Of a DNA stretch of 64,000 bases, positions 9,797 through 17,452 are shown one piece after another. The notes under the pieces are model-generated. The model searched no databases. It was not told where the DNA came from and worked only from the letters and a program-made list of their open reading frames with translations. Positions within the stretch are counted from its first letter, which is position 1. The number at the start of each line of letters is the position of its first letter. This DNA is from Flavobacterium sp. MDT1-60 (GTDB lineage: Bacteria; Bacteroidota; Bacteroidia; Flavobacteriales; Flavobacteriaceae). The stretch spans positions 2,480,001 to 2,544,000 of the forward strand of contig NZ_CP062159.1 in NCBI RefSeq assembly GCF_014844035.1. Reading direction: 5' to 3'. The position numbers and the translations under genes are program-made.

Positions 9797-10305
9797 ACCA
9801 TGTAAGTAATATAAGAAATGTAAGGCTTGCTTAAAATATTCATAAAGCTTATATGATTTTAATATAGCCAATACAATCACAAGCTTAGTTTTAAATGAAC
9901 CTATATTACTTATTTGATGAAAAACTTTTAATATTCATAAAACTTATATGATTTTAATATAGCCAATACAATCACAAGCTTAGTTTTAAATGAGCTTATA
10001 TTACTTATATGGTGAAAAACTTTTAATATTCATAAAGCTTATATGATTTTAATATAGCCAATACAATCACAAGCTTAGTTTTAAATGAACTTATATTACT
10101 TATATGGAGAAAAACTTTTAATATTCATAAAGCTTATATGATTTTAATATAGCCAATACAATCACAAGCTTAGTTTTAAATGAGCTTATATTACTTATGT
10201 GGTGAAAAACGTTTAATAGTCATAAAGCTTATATGATTTTAATATAGCCAATACAATCACAAGCTTAGTTTTAAATGAACTTATATCACTTATACGGTGA
10301 AAAAA
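9797..10305. repeat. Five tandem 95-bp intergenic repeats with an outer inverted repeat
   Basis: Units begin at 9838, 9933, 10028, 10123 and 10218, exactly 95 bp apart; the last is slightly truncated. Each unit carries two AAGCTT-containing words and ends with cttatattacttatatgg or a close variant. That end is the reverse complement of a segment lying once at the left border (accatgtaagtaatataag, 9797-9815), so the left border can pair with the end of any unit. No coding frame persists through the array. It fills most of the 613-bp gap between the TlpA-like gene and the ABC-F gene. Confidence 0.92.
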
Positions 10306-10344
10306 TAAGCGCCAACAATAAAAAAACATAGCTGCTAAGTTCAC

Positions 10345-10375
10345 TTGCACCACTGAACCTTTTTTCGTAATTTTG
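10345..10375 (+). promoter_or_regulatory. Bacteroidetes-type promoter of the ABC-F gene
   Basis: TTG at 10345-10347 and TAATTTTG at 10368-10375 are separated by 20 nt, matching the TTG-N17-23-TAnnTTTG pattern. The -7 box is 25 bp before the ATG. Confidence 0.7.
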
Positions 10376-10400
10376 CGCAAAATTAATTAAAAAGACATTC

Positions 10401-12020
10401 ATGTTAACAGTCAATAATTTATCAGTTCAATTTGGCAAACGAATTTTGTTTGACGAAGTAAATACCACTTTCACTCACGGAAATATTTACGGCGTTATTG
10501 GAGCCAATGGTGCTGGAAAATCTACTTTTCTAAAAATCATTTCGGGTGATATCGACCCAACTTCTGGCCACATTCATTTAGAACCAGGAAAACGTATGTC
10601 GGTTTTGAACCAAAATCACAACATGTTCGACGAGCATACGGTTTTGGAAACCGTTTTGATGGGAAATAAAGTTTTGTATGCTGTTAAAAAAGAAATGGAT
10701 GAACTTTATTTAGACTACAACGACAAAAACGCTGACAGAATTGGAGAGCTTCAGGTTCAGTTTGAAGAAATGAACGGATGGAATGCAGATTCTGACGCTG
10801 CGTCAATGTTGTCTAACTTAGGAATCAACGAAGAGCATCATTATACATTAATGGGAGATCTAGAGGGGAAAATAAAAGTTCGAGTGCTTTTGGCGCAGGC
10901 GCTTTTTGGAAACCCGGATTTGCTTATTATGGATGAGCCTACCAACGATTTGGATTTCGAGACAATCGCCTGGTTAGAAAATTTCTTAGCCAATTATGAA
11001 AACACAGTAATCGTAGTATCTCACGACCGTCACTTTTTAGATTCGGTTTGTACACATATTTCTGATATTGATTTCGGAAAAATCAATCACTATTCAGGAA
11101 ACTATACGTTTTGGTACGAGTCTAGCCAATTAGCGGCAAAACAACGTGCACAGCAAAACAAAAAAGCAGAAGAGAAGAAACAAGAACTTGAAGAATTTAT
11201 TCGTCGTTTTAGTGCAAACGTTGCTAAATCAAAACAGGCAACTTCTCGTAAAAAAATGATTTCTAAATTGAACATTTCAGATATCAAACCTTCAAGCCGT
11301 CGTTATCCTGCAATTATTTTTGATCAGGATCGTGAGGCAGGAGATCAGATTTTGAATGTTGAAAATTTAGAAGCTTCTGTAGAAGGTGATCTTTTGTTTA
11401 AAGGTGTTCATTTGAATATGGCGAAAGGCGACAAAATCGTTCTTTTCTCTAAAGATTCACGTGCTACAACCGCTTTCTACGAAATATTAAACGGAAACCA
11501 GCAAGCTGATGCCGGAACTTTTGATTGGGGAATTACAACCAACCAAGCCTATTTGCCAGCTGAAAATCATTCTTTCTTTGAAAATGATTTGACTTTGGTA
11601 GACTGGTTACGTCAATATGCAAAAACAGAAGAAGAGCGCGATGAGGTTTTTATTAGAGGTTTCTTAGGGAAAATGATTTTCTCTGGAGAAGAAGCTTTAA
11701 AAACAAGCCGTGTGTTATCAGGAGGAGAAAAAGTACGTTGTATGCTATCCAGAATGATGATGGAACGCGCTAATATCTTAATGTTAGACGAACCAACAAA
11801 TCACTTAGATTTGGAGTCGATTACCGCTTTTAACAACTCATTGAAAAATTTTAAAGGTTCTGTGATTTTTACAACGCATGATCACGAGTTTGCACAAACT
11901 GTTGGTAATAGAGTAGTGGAGTTAACGCCAAACGGAGCAATCGACCGTTACATGACGTTTGACGAATACTTGGAAGATGATAAAATCCAGGAATTAAGAA
12001 AGAAAATGTACAATCTTTAA
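10401..12020 (+). CDS. ABC-F family ATPase with one degenerate nucleotide site
   Basis: Cytoplasmic tandem ABC ATPase without membrane domains, of the ribosome-associated ABC-F class (EttA/YbiT/Uup relatives). NBD1 has a canonical Walker A (GANGAGKST, 34-42) and Walker B (LLIMDEPTNDLD), but its signature position reads DLEGK instead of LSGGQ. After the charged P-site-tRNA-interaction linker (about 235-310), NBD2 has an aberrant Walker A (LFSKDSRATTA) but a canonical LSGGE signature and Walker B (LMLDEPTNHLD). In a head-to-tail NBD pair this leaves one complete ATP site and one in which both Walker A and signature are degraded. I believe this pattern recurs in Bacteroidetes homologues. The gene is monocistronic between its own promoter and terminator. 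Confidence 0.9.
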   Translation: MLTVNNLSVQFGKRILFDEVNTTFTHGNIYGVIGANGAGKSTFLKIISGDIDPTSGHIHLEPGKRMSVLNQNHNMFDEHTVLETVLMGNKVLYAVKKEMDELYLDYNDKNADRIGELQVQFEEMNGWNADSDAASMLSNLGINEEHHYTLMGDLEGKIKVRVLLAQALFGNPDLLIMDEPTNDLDFETIAWLENFLANYENTVIVVSHDRHFLDSVCTHISDIDFGKINHYSGNYTFWYESSQLAAKQRAQQNKKAEEKKQELEEFIRRFSANVAKSKQATSRKKMISKLNISDIKPSSRRYPAIIFDQDREAGDQILNVENLEASVEGDLLFKGVHLNMAKGDKIVLFSKDSRATTAFYEILNGNQQADAGTFDWGITTNQAYLPAENHSFFENDLTLVDWLRQYAKTEEERDEVFIRGFLGKMIFSGEEALKTSRVLSGGEKVRCMLSRMMMERANILMLDEPTNHLDLESITAFNNSLKNFKGSVIFTTHDHEFAQTVGNRVVELTPNGAIDRYMTFDEYLEDDKIQELRKKMYNL

Positions 12021-12036
12021 TGTACAATTACAATAT

Positions 12037-12080
12037 AAAAAATCCCAAATTCCAATTAAAAATGGAATTTGGGATTTTTT
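12037..12080. terminator. Perfect 18-bp stem terminator, bidirectional
   Basis: aaaaaatcccaaattcca pairs exactly with tggaatttgggatttttt across an 8-nt loop, with A and T tracts on the two sides. It serves the ABC-F gene on the + strand and the convergent small lipoprotein gene on the - strand. The arm sequence recurs inside dnaX (44954-44968). Confidence 0.85.
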
Positions 12081-12086
12081 TATGTT

Positions 12087-12260
12087 TTATTTTCTGCCGA
12101 AGAGCTTAGCGAAAATGAAAATAATGATCGCAACAATAAAGATTACGATAAAGATCCCGAATCCCATTCCGGCTTTAAAAATGTCTCCAATAACTTCGCA
12201 ACTTGTGAATGAAAATAGTATTACAAATACCATTAACAAACGTGTAATGTTCTTTTGCAT
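12087..12260 (-). CDS. 57-aa lipoprotein with a C-terminal membrane helix
   Basis: Read from the - strand: a type II signal peptide with lipobox Cys at residue 21 (SFTSC), then a short EVIGDIFKAGMG segment, a long hydrophobic helix (about 34-50) and a basic end (KLFGRK). It is shorter than usual gene-finder limits. The ATG is at 12258-12260 and the stop at 12087-12089, and it converges on the ABC-F terminator. The codon pattern and the complete signal-plus-helix design argue for a real gene. Similar tiny proteins occur in Flavobacterium, sometimes with misleading database names; the function is unknown. Confidence 0.75.
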   Translation of the reverse strand: MQKNITRLLMVFVILFSFTSCEVIGDIFKAGMGFGIFIVIFIVAIIIFIFAKLFGRK

Positions 12261-12432
12261 GATTTTGCTGTTTTAAATGTTTTAAAAAGAATCTAGTATT
12301 CTAATTATCGTTAGATTAAAATTACTTCAATCAGCAAAAAAATGTTTTATATAATTTAGTTGAAAAGTTCTATGATTTGGAGATTTGTTTTAAAATAATG
12401 AAGAGTAAATGTGAAAGATATTCAAAATTGAA

Positions 12433-12709
12433 AGCTCTAGCAGAGCATAATGTTTATAGCTAATTCATTATGAGTGATTGAGAAAAGCTCTGGAGGATAT
12501 TTTATTTATAGATAAATTTTAGATCTCGGATTTAAGCTCCAGCGGAGCATAATGTTTATAGCTAATTCATTATGAGTGATTGAGAAAAGCTCCGGAGGAT
12601 ATTTTATTTATAGATAAATTTTAGATCTTGGATTTAAGCTCCAGCAGAGCATAATGTTTATAGCTAATTCATTATGAATGATTGAGAAGAGCTCCAGAGG
12701 AGCGAAATA
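12433..12709. repeat. Three tandem 102-bp BIME-like units (GCTCC-GGAGC hairpins)
   Basis: Units start at 12433, 12535 and 12637. Each has a small hairpin of type GCTCCnnnGGAGC (12434-12446, 12536-12548, 12638-12650) and a second, degenerate or complete one 53 nt later (the best is 12691-12703). The pair is joined by a conserved linker containing ataatgtttatagctaatt. The array lies just 3' of the IS200-type transposase. The remaining 12277-12432 stretch is AT-rich with no feature that I can identify. Confidence 0.85.
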
Positions 12710-12732
12710 TATTATCCGATTACATTTGATTA

Positions 12733-13191
12733 TTAAATCTCACTAAATAGATATTCATCTTTAAACTCAATATTAAATAATTGCAAAAATTCAATGTATT
12801 CTTCTTTGAAAGTTTTTGTTTTATGATTTTCTTCCTGACGTTGAATATAATTTATAACATTTTTTAATTGAGAATGACTGCATGAGAAAGCTCCAAATCC
12901 AGTTTGCCATTCGAACTTTGCGTTAATCCATTTTCTATCATTTATAAACTTTGATGAATTTGATTTTATATCTCTAACTAAATCTGAAATCGACTTATCT
13001 GGTTTTAAACCTATTAAAATGTGAATGTGATCGGGCATTCCGTTAATAGCTATTAGCTTTTGTCCCTTATTTGTAACAATACCAGTAATATATTTATAAA
13101 TTTCTTCCTTCCAATTTGCTGAAATCAGGCTTTGTCTTCCCTTGACTGCAAAAACAATATGAATGTATAATTGCGAATACGTATTTGCCAT
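12733..13191 (-). CDS. IS200-like / REP-associated tyrosine transposase (RAYT)
   Basis: Y1 HUH single-strand transposase of about 152 aa, full length for the family. The HUH motif is DHIHIL, after the typical NGMP lead. The catalytic Tyr lies in the QLKNVINYIQRQEE segment. The start MANTYSQLYIH at 13191 is preferred over an upstream one (13233) because family members begin there. It is flanked by hairpin pairs of two types, the arrangement expected for RAYT genes that mobilise or domesticate REP/BIME sequences (known for enterobacteria, inferred here). No accessory TnpB is present. Confidence 0.9.
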   Translation of the reverse strand: MANTYSQLYIHIVFAVKGRQSLISANWKEEIYKYITGIVTNKGQKLIAINGMPDHIHILIGLKPDKSISDLVRDIKSNSSKFINDRKWINAKFEWQTGFGAFSCSHSQLKNVINYIQRQEENHKTKTFKEEYIEFLQLFNIEFKDEYLFSEI

Positions 13192-13217
13192 AAATTGTAT
13201 ATTTAAATTATATGTCA

Positions 13218-13280
13218 CCCCGATGGGGTTCAATAAAATAAATCTACAAAATTGCTATAAACATGCTGTCCCTATGGGAC
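13218..13280. repeat. Paired hairpin repeat, CCCC-GAT-GGGG type
   Basis: ccccgatgggg at 13218-13228 and gtccctatgggac at 13268-13280, start to start 50 nt. It lies immediately 5' of the transposase start. The same pair with the same 50-nt spacing occurs at 14077-14139. Confidence 0.8.
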
Positions 13281-13423
13281 TTAATTGTATTAAATTTAGT
13301 CAATTATTTAACTTGGAATTTAATGAATAACATCTATATAAAAAGCATACTTGTATTAGGAAGTTTTAAATTAAACTCCAAAGAAGCAAATCTTTATAGC
13401 AAGTTAATTTTGTTAAGACAAAA

Positions 13424-13490
13424 GCTCCAGCGGAGCATAATATTTATAGCTAATTAATTATACGTAAAAGAAAAAACTCCAGAGAAGCGA
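13424..13490. repeat. Paired hairpin repeat, GCTCC-AGC-GGAGC type
   Basis: A perfect gctccagcggagc at 13424-13436, the linker ataatatttatagctaatt, and a decayed partner (actccagagaagc) from 13476. Another more decayed copy (actccaaagaagc) lies just upstream at about 13375. It belongs to the same family as the 12433-12709 array. Confidence 0.75.
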
Positions 13491-13535
13491 AATATTAATT
13501 TTCATCTTATTATTGAAAATATCTTCAGAAATAAT

Positions 13536-13943
13536 TTAATTTTTAAATAGAGTCTTGCTCCTTATTGTTTTGATTTCTAAGAATACAAGTCCTGCAATAA
13601 TTAATACTTCGCCCAGAAAATAAGCGATACCCAAAAGTGAAATACTTTGGTAATAAAGGATGATTCCAAAAGTCAAAACACAATAGAATGTATTGGCAAT
13701 GCAGATTATTATTAAGTAGGATTTCCAATTATTAATTACCAGAAAGAAGCATGAAAAGGAATAAATTGAAAATGTCAGGGCTATCAAAGAAAGATATTCC
13801 AAAGTGGTTTTAGACAAACCAATGTAGGTATTGAAAGTTCTGAGAACGAAAAAAAGTAAAAAAGCCGTAAGTATCGCACCAAAAGCGTCTATGAGAAATA
13901 TGTTTTTAGGTTCCGCTATAAACTGTTTAAGGTTTTCTTTCAT
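13536..13943 (-). CDS. Small integral membrane protein, unknown function
   Basis: 135 aa with four predicted transmembrane helices (about 18-36, 47-68, 75-96, 100-122) and a basic C-terminus (IRSKTLFKN). No recognised family or catalytic motif. It is flanked on both sides by REP-like hairpins, so it may be cargo or simply a chromosomal gene surrounded by repeat insertions. Confidence 0.7.
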   Translation of the reverse strand: MKENLKQFIAEPKNIFLIDAFGAILTAFLLFFVLRTFNTYIGLSKTTLEYLSLIALTFSIYSFSCFFLVINNWKSYLIIICIANTFYCVLTFGIILYYQSISLLGIAYFLGEVLIIAGLVFLEIKTIRSKTLFKN

Positions 13944-13976
13944 AAACTTTTTTATTTTCTGATCTCAAATTAGAAA

Positions 13977-14042
13977 GCTCCAGCGGAGCATAATGTTTAT
14001 AGATAATTAATTTTCGTAAGAGAGAAAAAGCTCCAGCGGAGC
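13977..14042. repeat. Paired hairpin repeat, two perfect GCTCC-AGC-GGAGC copies
   Basis: gctccagcggagc at 13977-13989 and again at 14030-14042, start to start 53 nt, with the conserved ataatgtttatag linker. This is the best-preserved BIME-like unit in the window. Confidence 0.85.
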
Positions 14043-14076
14043 GACATATCGTTTTTATTGTGGTAGTAAAATATCA

Positions 14077-14139
14077 CCCCGATGGGGCTTTTTTGAACTC
14101 GACTTATTTAGTTCTATAAATATGACGTCCCGATGGGAC
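14077..14139. repeat. Paired hairpin repeat, CCCC-GAT-GGGG type
   Basis: ccccgatgggg at 14077-14087 and gtcccgatgggac at 14127-14139, start to start 50 nt as at 13218. It ends 20 bp before the stop codon of the next minus-strand gene. Confidence 0.8.
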
Positions 14140-14158
14140 TTATAAACTATTCGATTTT

Positions 14159-14752
14159 TTACTCTCCAATAGTTCCGGTCTTAACTTCTCCACCGCGTTT
14201 ATAACTCACCGCAATAACACCGCTTGGCGTAACCGTACTTTCAATTAAGGTAAATCCCGCCGGAGTTGAACTATCATCAAACAATTTTTTTCCTTTGCCT
14301 AAAATGATGGGATAAATTAAGAGTCCAAGTTCATCAACTAAATCATGTTGAAGCAAGAGTTGAACAAGTGTTGCGCTTCCCCAAACTTTAATGTCTCCGC
14401 CTTCTGAATTTTTGAGTTTTTTGATGTCTTCGATAGTAGAAAGAAATTCGGTATTTTCCCAGTCAGAGTTTTTTCTGGAGGAAGACAAAACGTATTTAGT
14501 AACTTCATTAATTCCCGGCCAGCCTTCTGCATGTTTTGGCCAATAGTCTTCAAAAATATCAAATGTTTTTCTGCCCAAAAGAATATCGGCAGGTTTCATT
14601 TGTTCCTGCATGACATTGCCATATTCTTCATCTCCAAAAGTCGCCACCCAGCCTCCGTATTCAAAACCACCCGAAGTATCTTCTTCAGGACCACCAGGTG
14701 CCTGCATTACGCCATCGATTGTAATCATGGTTATGACGATTATTTTTCTCAT
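14159..14752 (-). CDS. Dihydrofolate reductase family protein (RibD C-terminal-like)
   Basis: Cytoplasmic NADPH-dependent reductase-fold protein of 197 aa, one RibD_C domain spanning most of its length. Typical segments are VITMITIDGVMQ at the N-terminus, ILLGRKTFDIFEDYW, IKVWGSATLVQLLL and ELGLLIYPIILGKGKKLF. The family is broad and most members (YwjB/YyaP-like) have no proven substrate, so neither riboflavin synthesis nor folate reduction should be assumed. It lies 3' of the HEPN cassette on the same strand with a 47-bp gap, so cotranscription is possible. Confidence 0.9.
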   Translation of the reverse strand: MRKIIVITMITIDGVMQAPGGPEEDTSGGFEYGGWVATFGDEEYGNVMQEQMKPADILLGRKTFDIFEDYWPKHAEGWPGINEVTKYVLSSSRKNSDWENTEFLSTIEDIKKLKNSEGGDIKVWGSATLVQLLLQHDLVDELGLLIYPIILGKGKKLFDDSSTPAGFTLIESTVTPSGVIAVSYKRGGEVKTGTIGE

Positions 14753-14799
14753 GATGTTTGGTGTTTTTTTGTTTTATCAAATTTAATGGTAGGATAGAT

Positions 14800-16047
14800 T
14801 TATTTTATAATTTCTCTTTTTAAATGATTTGGCTGTCGTGAATACCATCTTATAGCTTGTGAACTTGCTGATTTCATAAAATGATTTAAATTTTCAAATT
14901 CGTGATTTTGAATTTCTTCTCCATCTGGAATAAAGTTTGATTTTGCATGAACAACCTTGTTACGAGTTTTATATATAATTTTTGCAGCAATATTGCTTGC
15001 TGTTGTTAATTGTTGTCTATCTCCGCCATATTCTAATTTTTTAATTTTCAAATGATTAGTTATTTTTTTTTGTATTGATGTAGGAAGTTCTTCAAATAAC
15101 CCAATAAAATCAAAGCATGTATTAAATGCGGCTTTAATTAAATCTTCATCATTATATCTATCGCGCATAGAATTAGCCAATTGAAAAATTGATCTAATAA
15201 AGTCTCCATCCTCGAATAAATTTTTTGGGGCATCTAATTTTTTTCTCATTAACTCATTAGCTTCAATATTTACAGCAATTGGTGCAAAATGTTCTAGAAC
15301 TTTATAAAAATTTAGAAATTTTAATTCTGAATCTTTTATCTGTACAGCAGAAACAAAAAGTTTCATTCCTTCATTAAACGGTTCTAATTCTCTAAGAGTT
15401 TGAGTTACATTTACGGACTCATCATATTCATAATAATCATTCATAGGATTATTAATTTCTGATAAATTTAAAGCAATTCCTGTGGTATCAGCAACTTCAA
15501 ATATAAAAGCATTTAGTAAGTCAATTTCCTTTTCTTGTGATAAGACGTTTTCCTTACTACCGTAAATAATTTCAATTGAAAAATATTGACTAAACGTCCC
15601 CCAATAATCTTTATCGTATTCATCAAGTTTTGTTGCTGCTAAGCCAACAATTATTGATTCAGTTAAGATATTTATTTCAGTTCCGTTTATTGAAGTTGTT
15701 TTAATGTCGCTATATTCGCTCAAAACATGTGTTTCTTCGGAATCTGTCGCAGCGACAATATAATAACTTCGTAGATTGGTTTTTATATGAGATTTGTTAA
15801 TTACTTTGATCGATTTAATTTCATCTCCAAGTTTTAGAAATTCAGATGTTTCAATGGATGCGTTCTCATGCTCACCAGGAAAATCTATATGTATATAATC
15901 AATATCTTCTTCATTGCTAATTATTTCTTCTATTCTTTCTTCTGAATAAAGTAGATCATCTTCAAAATCAGTAAAATAATCAGATAATTTAATTATGTAT
16001 CTGCCAATTTCGTTTATTTCAAGTAATTGTTCTTTTGTTAATTGCAT
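14800..16047 (-). CDS. HEPN-motif protein, candidate effector RNase
   Basis: 415 aa, soluble, acidic. The N-terminal half (about 1-225) is unrecognised and beta-rich. The C-terminal half (about 235-405) is helical and carries R362-N-K-V-V-H367, an exact fit to the HEPN ribonuclease signature R-N-x3-H. The preceding LKFLNFYKVLEHFAP segment (243-256) resembles the start of the Apea/MauJ-like HEPN domains that I know. HEPN proteins are common RNA-cleaving effectors in toxin-antitoxin, CRISPR and abortive-infection systems (established). It is the second gene of a pair, 62 bp after the 358-aa gene. The role in defence is inferred from motif and context; a housekeeping HEPN role cannot be excluded. 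Confidence 0.75.
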   Translation of the reverse strand: MQLTKEQLLEINEIGRYIIKLSDYFTDFEDDLLYSEERIEEIISNEEDIDYIHIDFPGEHENASIETSEFLKLGDEIKSIKVINKSHIKTNLRSYYIVAATDSEETHVLSEYSDIKTTSINGTEINILTESIIVGLAATKLDEYDKDYWGTFSQYFSIEIIYGSKENVLSQEKEIDLLNAFIFEVADTTGIALNLSEINNPMNDYYEYDESVNVTQTLRELEPFNEGMKLFVSAVQIKDSELKFLNFYKVLEHFAPIAVNIEANELMRKKLDAPKNLFEDGDFIRSIFQLANSMRDRYNDEDLIKAAFNTCFDFIGLFEELPTSIQKKITNHLKIKKLEYGGDRQQLTTASNIAAKIIYKTRNKVVHAKSNFIPDGEEIQNHEFENLNHFMKSASSQAIRWYSRQPNHLKREIIK

Positions 16048-16109
16048 TTGTATATAAATATTATTTTAAATATGGAGTTTTCAGTAAAGATGATTGAATT
16101 ATTAAAAGG

Positions 16110-17186
16110 TTATATATTTTCTAATCTAGCTATTTGTTCATCTAGATTAACTTTGGTTTTGGGTCTGGTAGATAAATAATGTTTCATTGTTTCAAAACAA
16201 TTAGGAATATTTAGTAGGTTATCATCTGTAAACGTTACTGTAGTAATTCCGAAATTTGAAAAATATTTATTTCTTTTCATCATTTCTTTGTTCCATTTAA
16301 TACTTAATTCTGAATTTACATCTTTTTGGAGCTTGTCTTTAATTTTTGAAACTGACATATGTGTAGAGTGGGGACTAAACTCAAATCCTATCATGTCCAT
16401 TGTGTGCGAATTTAAAATTGTAAAATCTAATCGATGTTCGTGGTCAACTTCTAATCCAGCATATCTTAATTCTGGAATTAAAAATGGTTCCGAAAATGGA
16501 TCTTCCGAACATTTTAGATATTCTACATAATGATCAAAAATTTCTTTTTCATATTGTGAGTTAGAAACCCTTTTCAAAATACTCCTATAAAAATTTAGTA
16601 AATCATCAAGTTTATCAAATTTGTATGATCCATTATTTTCAGGATCAATTAAACCAGTTTCCATTACATGCCCTACAGTCCAATACATATAATTTGCTCT
16701 TCTAATTTCACTCACATCATTAGTCCAAATCTTTTCTCTAAATGTTGGAGCAATTATTAACCCCCAAAAGAATTTCCCTCCACCAAACCAAATTTTCCAC
16801 AGACTTTCATTAGGTTTTATTCTAGTTCGTGCTAAAAGATTTCTATAAAAATTGCGTTCAAGAAAAGTTAATGTATAGTTTCTAAAAGTTTTATCTTTCA
16901 TAAGATTTCTTAATGGTGAATATGATTTATCTCCAATATAAGCTATAAATCCTTCAAGCCATTTCGCTTTAAAATCATTTGGATCACTAAATTGAGTACG
17001 GATGCTATCAACATAAGTATTATTTTTTCCCCCAATTGTACCATGTAATGAATGAACAGAACATGCTCGTCCTTTTTCTTTACTAAAGTTATGTAATACT
17101 TCTGGTAGCATAGCTTCTAATTCTGAAGTCATTTCTTCATCAAGTTGTTTTAAACTTTCAATTTCTTGTTGTGAATATATACTCAT
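16110..17186 (-). CDS. Candidate nuclease-fold protein paired with the HEPN gene
   Basis: 358 aa, soluble. The N-terminal 230 residues are helical and contain an aromatic core (SLWKIWFGGGKFFWGL, 128-143). The C-terminal third has a compact alpha/beta pattern: E246, RLDF (252-255), GFEFSPHSTH (267-276) and a later VTFTDDNL strand. The spacing D254 ... E269 resembles a PD-(D/E)xK core in which the Lys is replaced (E-x-S); I recall similar GFE-S-P-W-STH proteins in defence islands. The nuclease assignment is therefore tentative. It is the promoter-proximal gene of the cassette and may act as the sensor or the antitoxin/nuclease partner of the HEPN protein. It is divergent from pyrR with a 266-bp gap. 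Confidence 0.65.
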   Translation of the reverse strand: MSIYSQQEIESLKQLDEEMTSELEAMLPEVLHNFSKEKGRACSVHSLHGTIGGKNNTYVDSIRTQFSDPNDFKAKWLEGFIAYIGDKSYSPLRNLMKDKTFRNYTLTFLERNFYRNLLARTRIKPNESLWKIWFGGGKFFWGLIIAPTFREKIWTNDVSEIRRANYMYWTVGHVMETGLIDPENNGSYKFDKLDDLLNFYRSILKRVSNSQYEKEIFDHYVEYLKCSEDPFSEPFLIPELRYAGLEVDHEHRLDFTILNSHTMDMIGFEFSPHSTHMSVSKIKDKLQKDVNSELSIKWNKEMMKRNKYFSNFGITTVTFTDDNLLNIPNCFETMKHYLSTRPKTKVNLDEQIARLENI

Positions 17187-17420
17187 GGTTTATCTGATAA
17201 ATCTTAAGGATATTAATTGATTTACTTCTTTTATATTTTATAGAATATTTGATTTGAAAATATTCTTTTACTTAGCTAAAATATGATTTTATACTATAGT
17301 GATTGTAAAAAGTAAGATTATTATGTGAAAAAATAACTGCTAAAGAAAATGATTCATCGATTTTAATTTCATTAAAAATATTTCCCCACCCAACACCCCA
17401 ACAAATAAATTCTGATTTCG

Positions 17421-17428
17421 TATATTTG
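17421..17428 (+). promoter_or_regulatory. -7 promoter box of pyrR
   Basis: TATATTTG fits TAnnTTTG and ends 24 bp before the chosen pyrR ATG (17453). Its TTG also gives a spurious upstream in-frame start. No TTG is visible at ideal -33 distance. Confidence 0.5.
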
Positions 17429-17452
17429 CCCAACCAAACATCACACTTAATT

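Noticed and set aside
9838..10305. Tandem repeats considered as a CRISPR array
   Set aside because: Units of 95 bp abut without unique spacers, and no cas genes are nearby.
12082..12276. 64-codon plus-strand frame
   Set aside because: It is antisense to the convincing 57-aa lipoprotein and starts inside the terminator tail; its composition (I, K, P, N) is not protein-like.
13263..13457. 64-codon plus-strand frame between repeats
   Set aside because: It is made largely of REP-type hairpin sequence and lacks any domain or neighbour support.
14159..14752. Assignment as a true dihydrofolate reductase (folA) or ribD
   Set aside because: The family is broad, the deaminase half of RibD is absent, and no riboflavin or folate genes are adjacent.
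16110..17186. Firm call as an active PD-(D/E)xK restriction enzyme
   Set aside because: The catalytic Lys position is not seen and the alignment is by eye only, so it is kept as tentative nuclease-fold.
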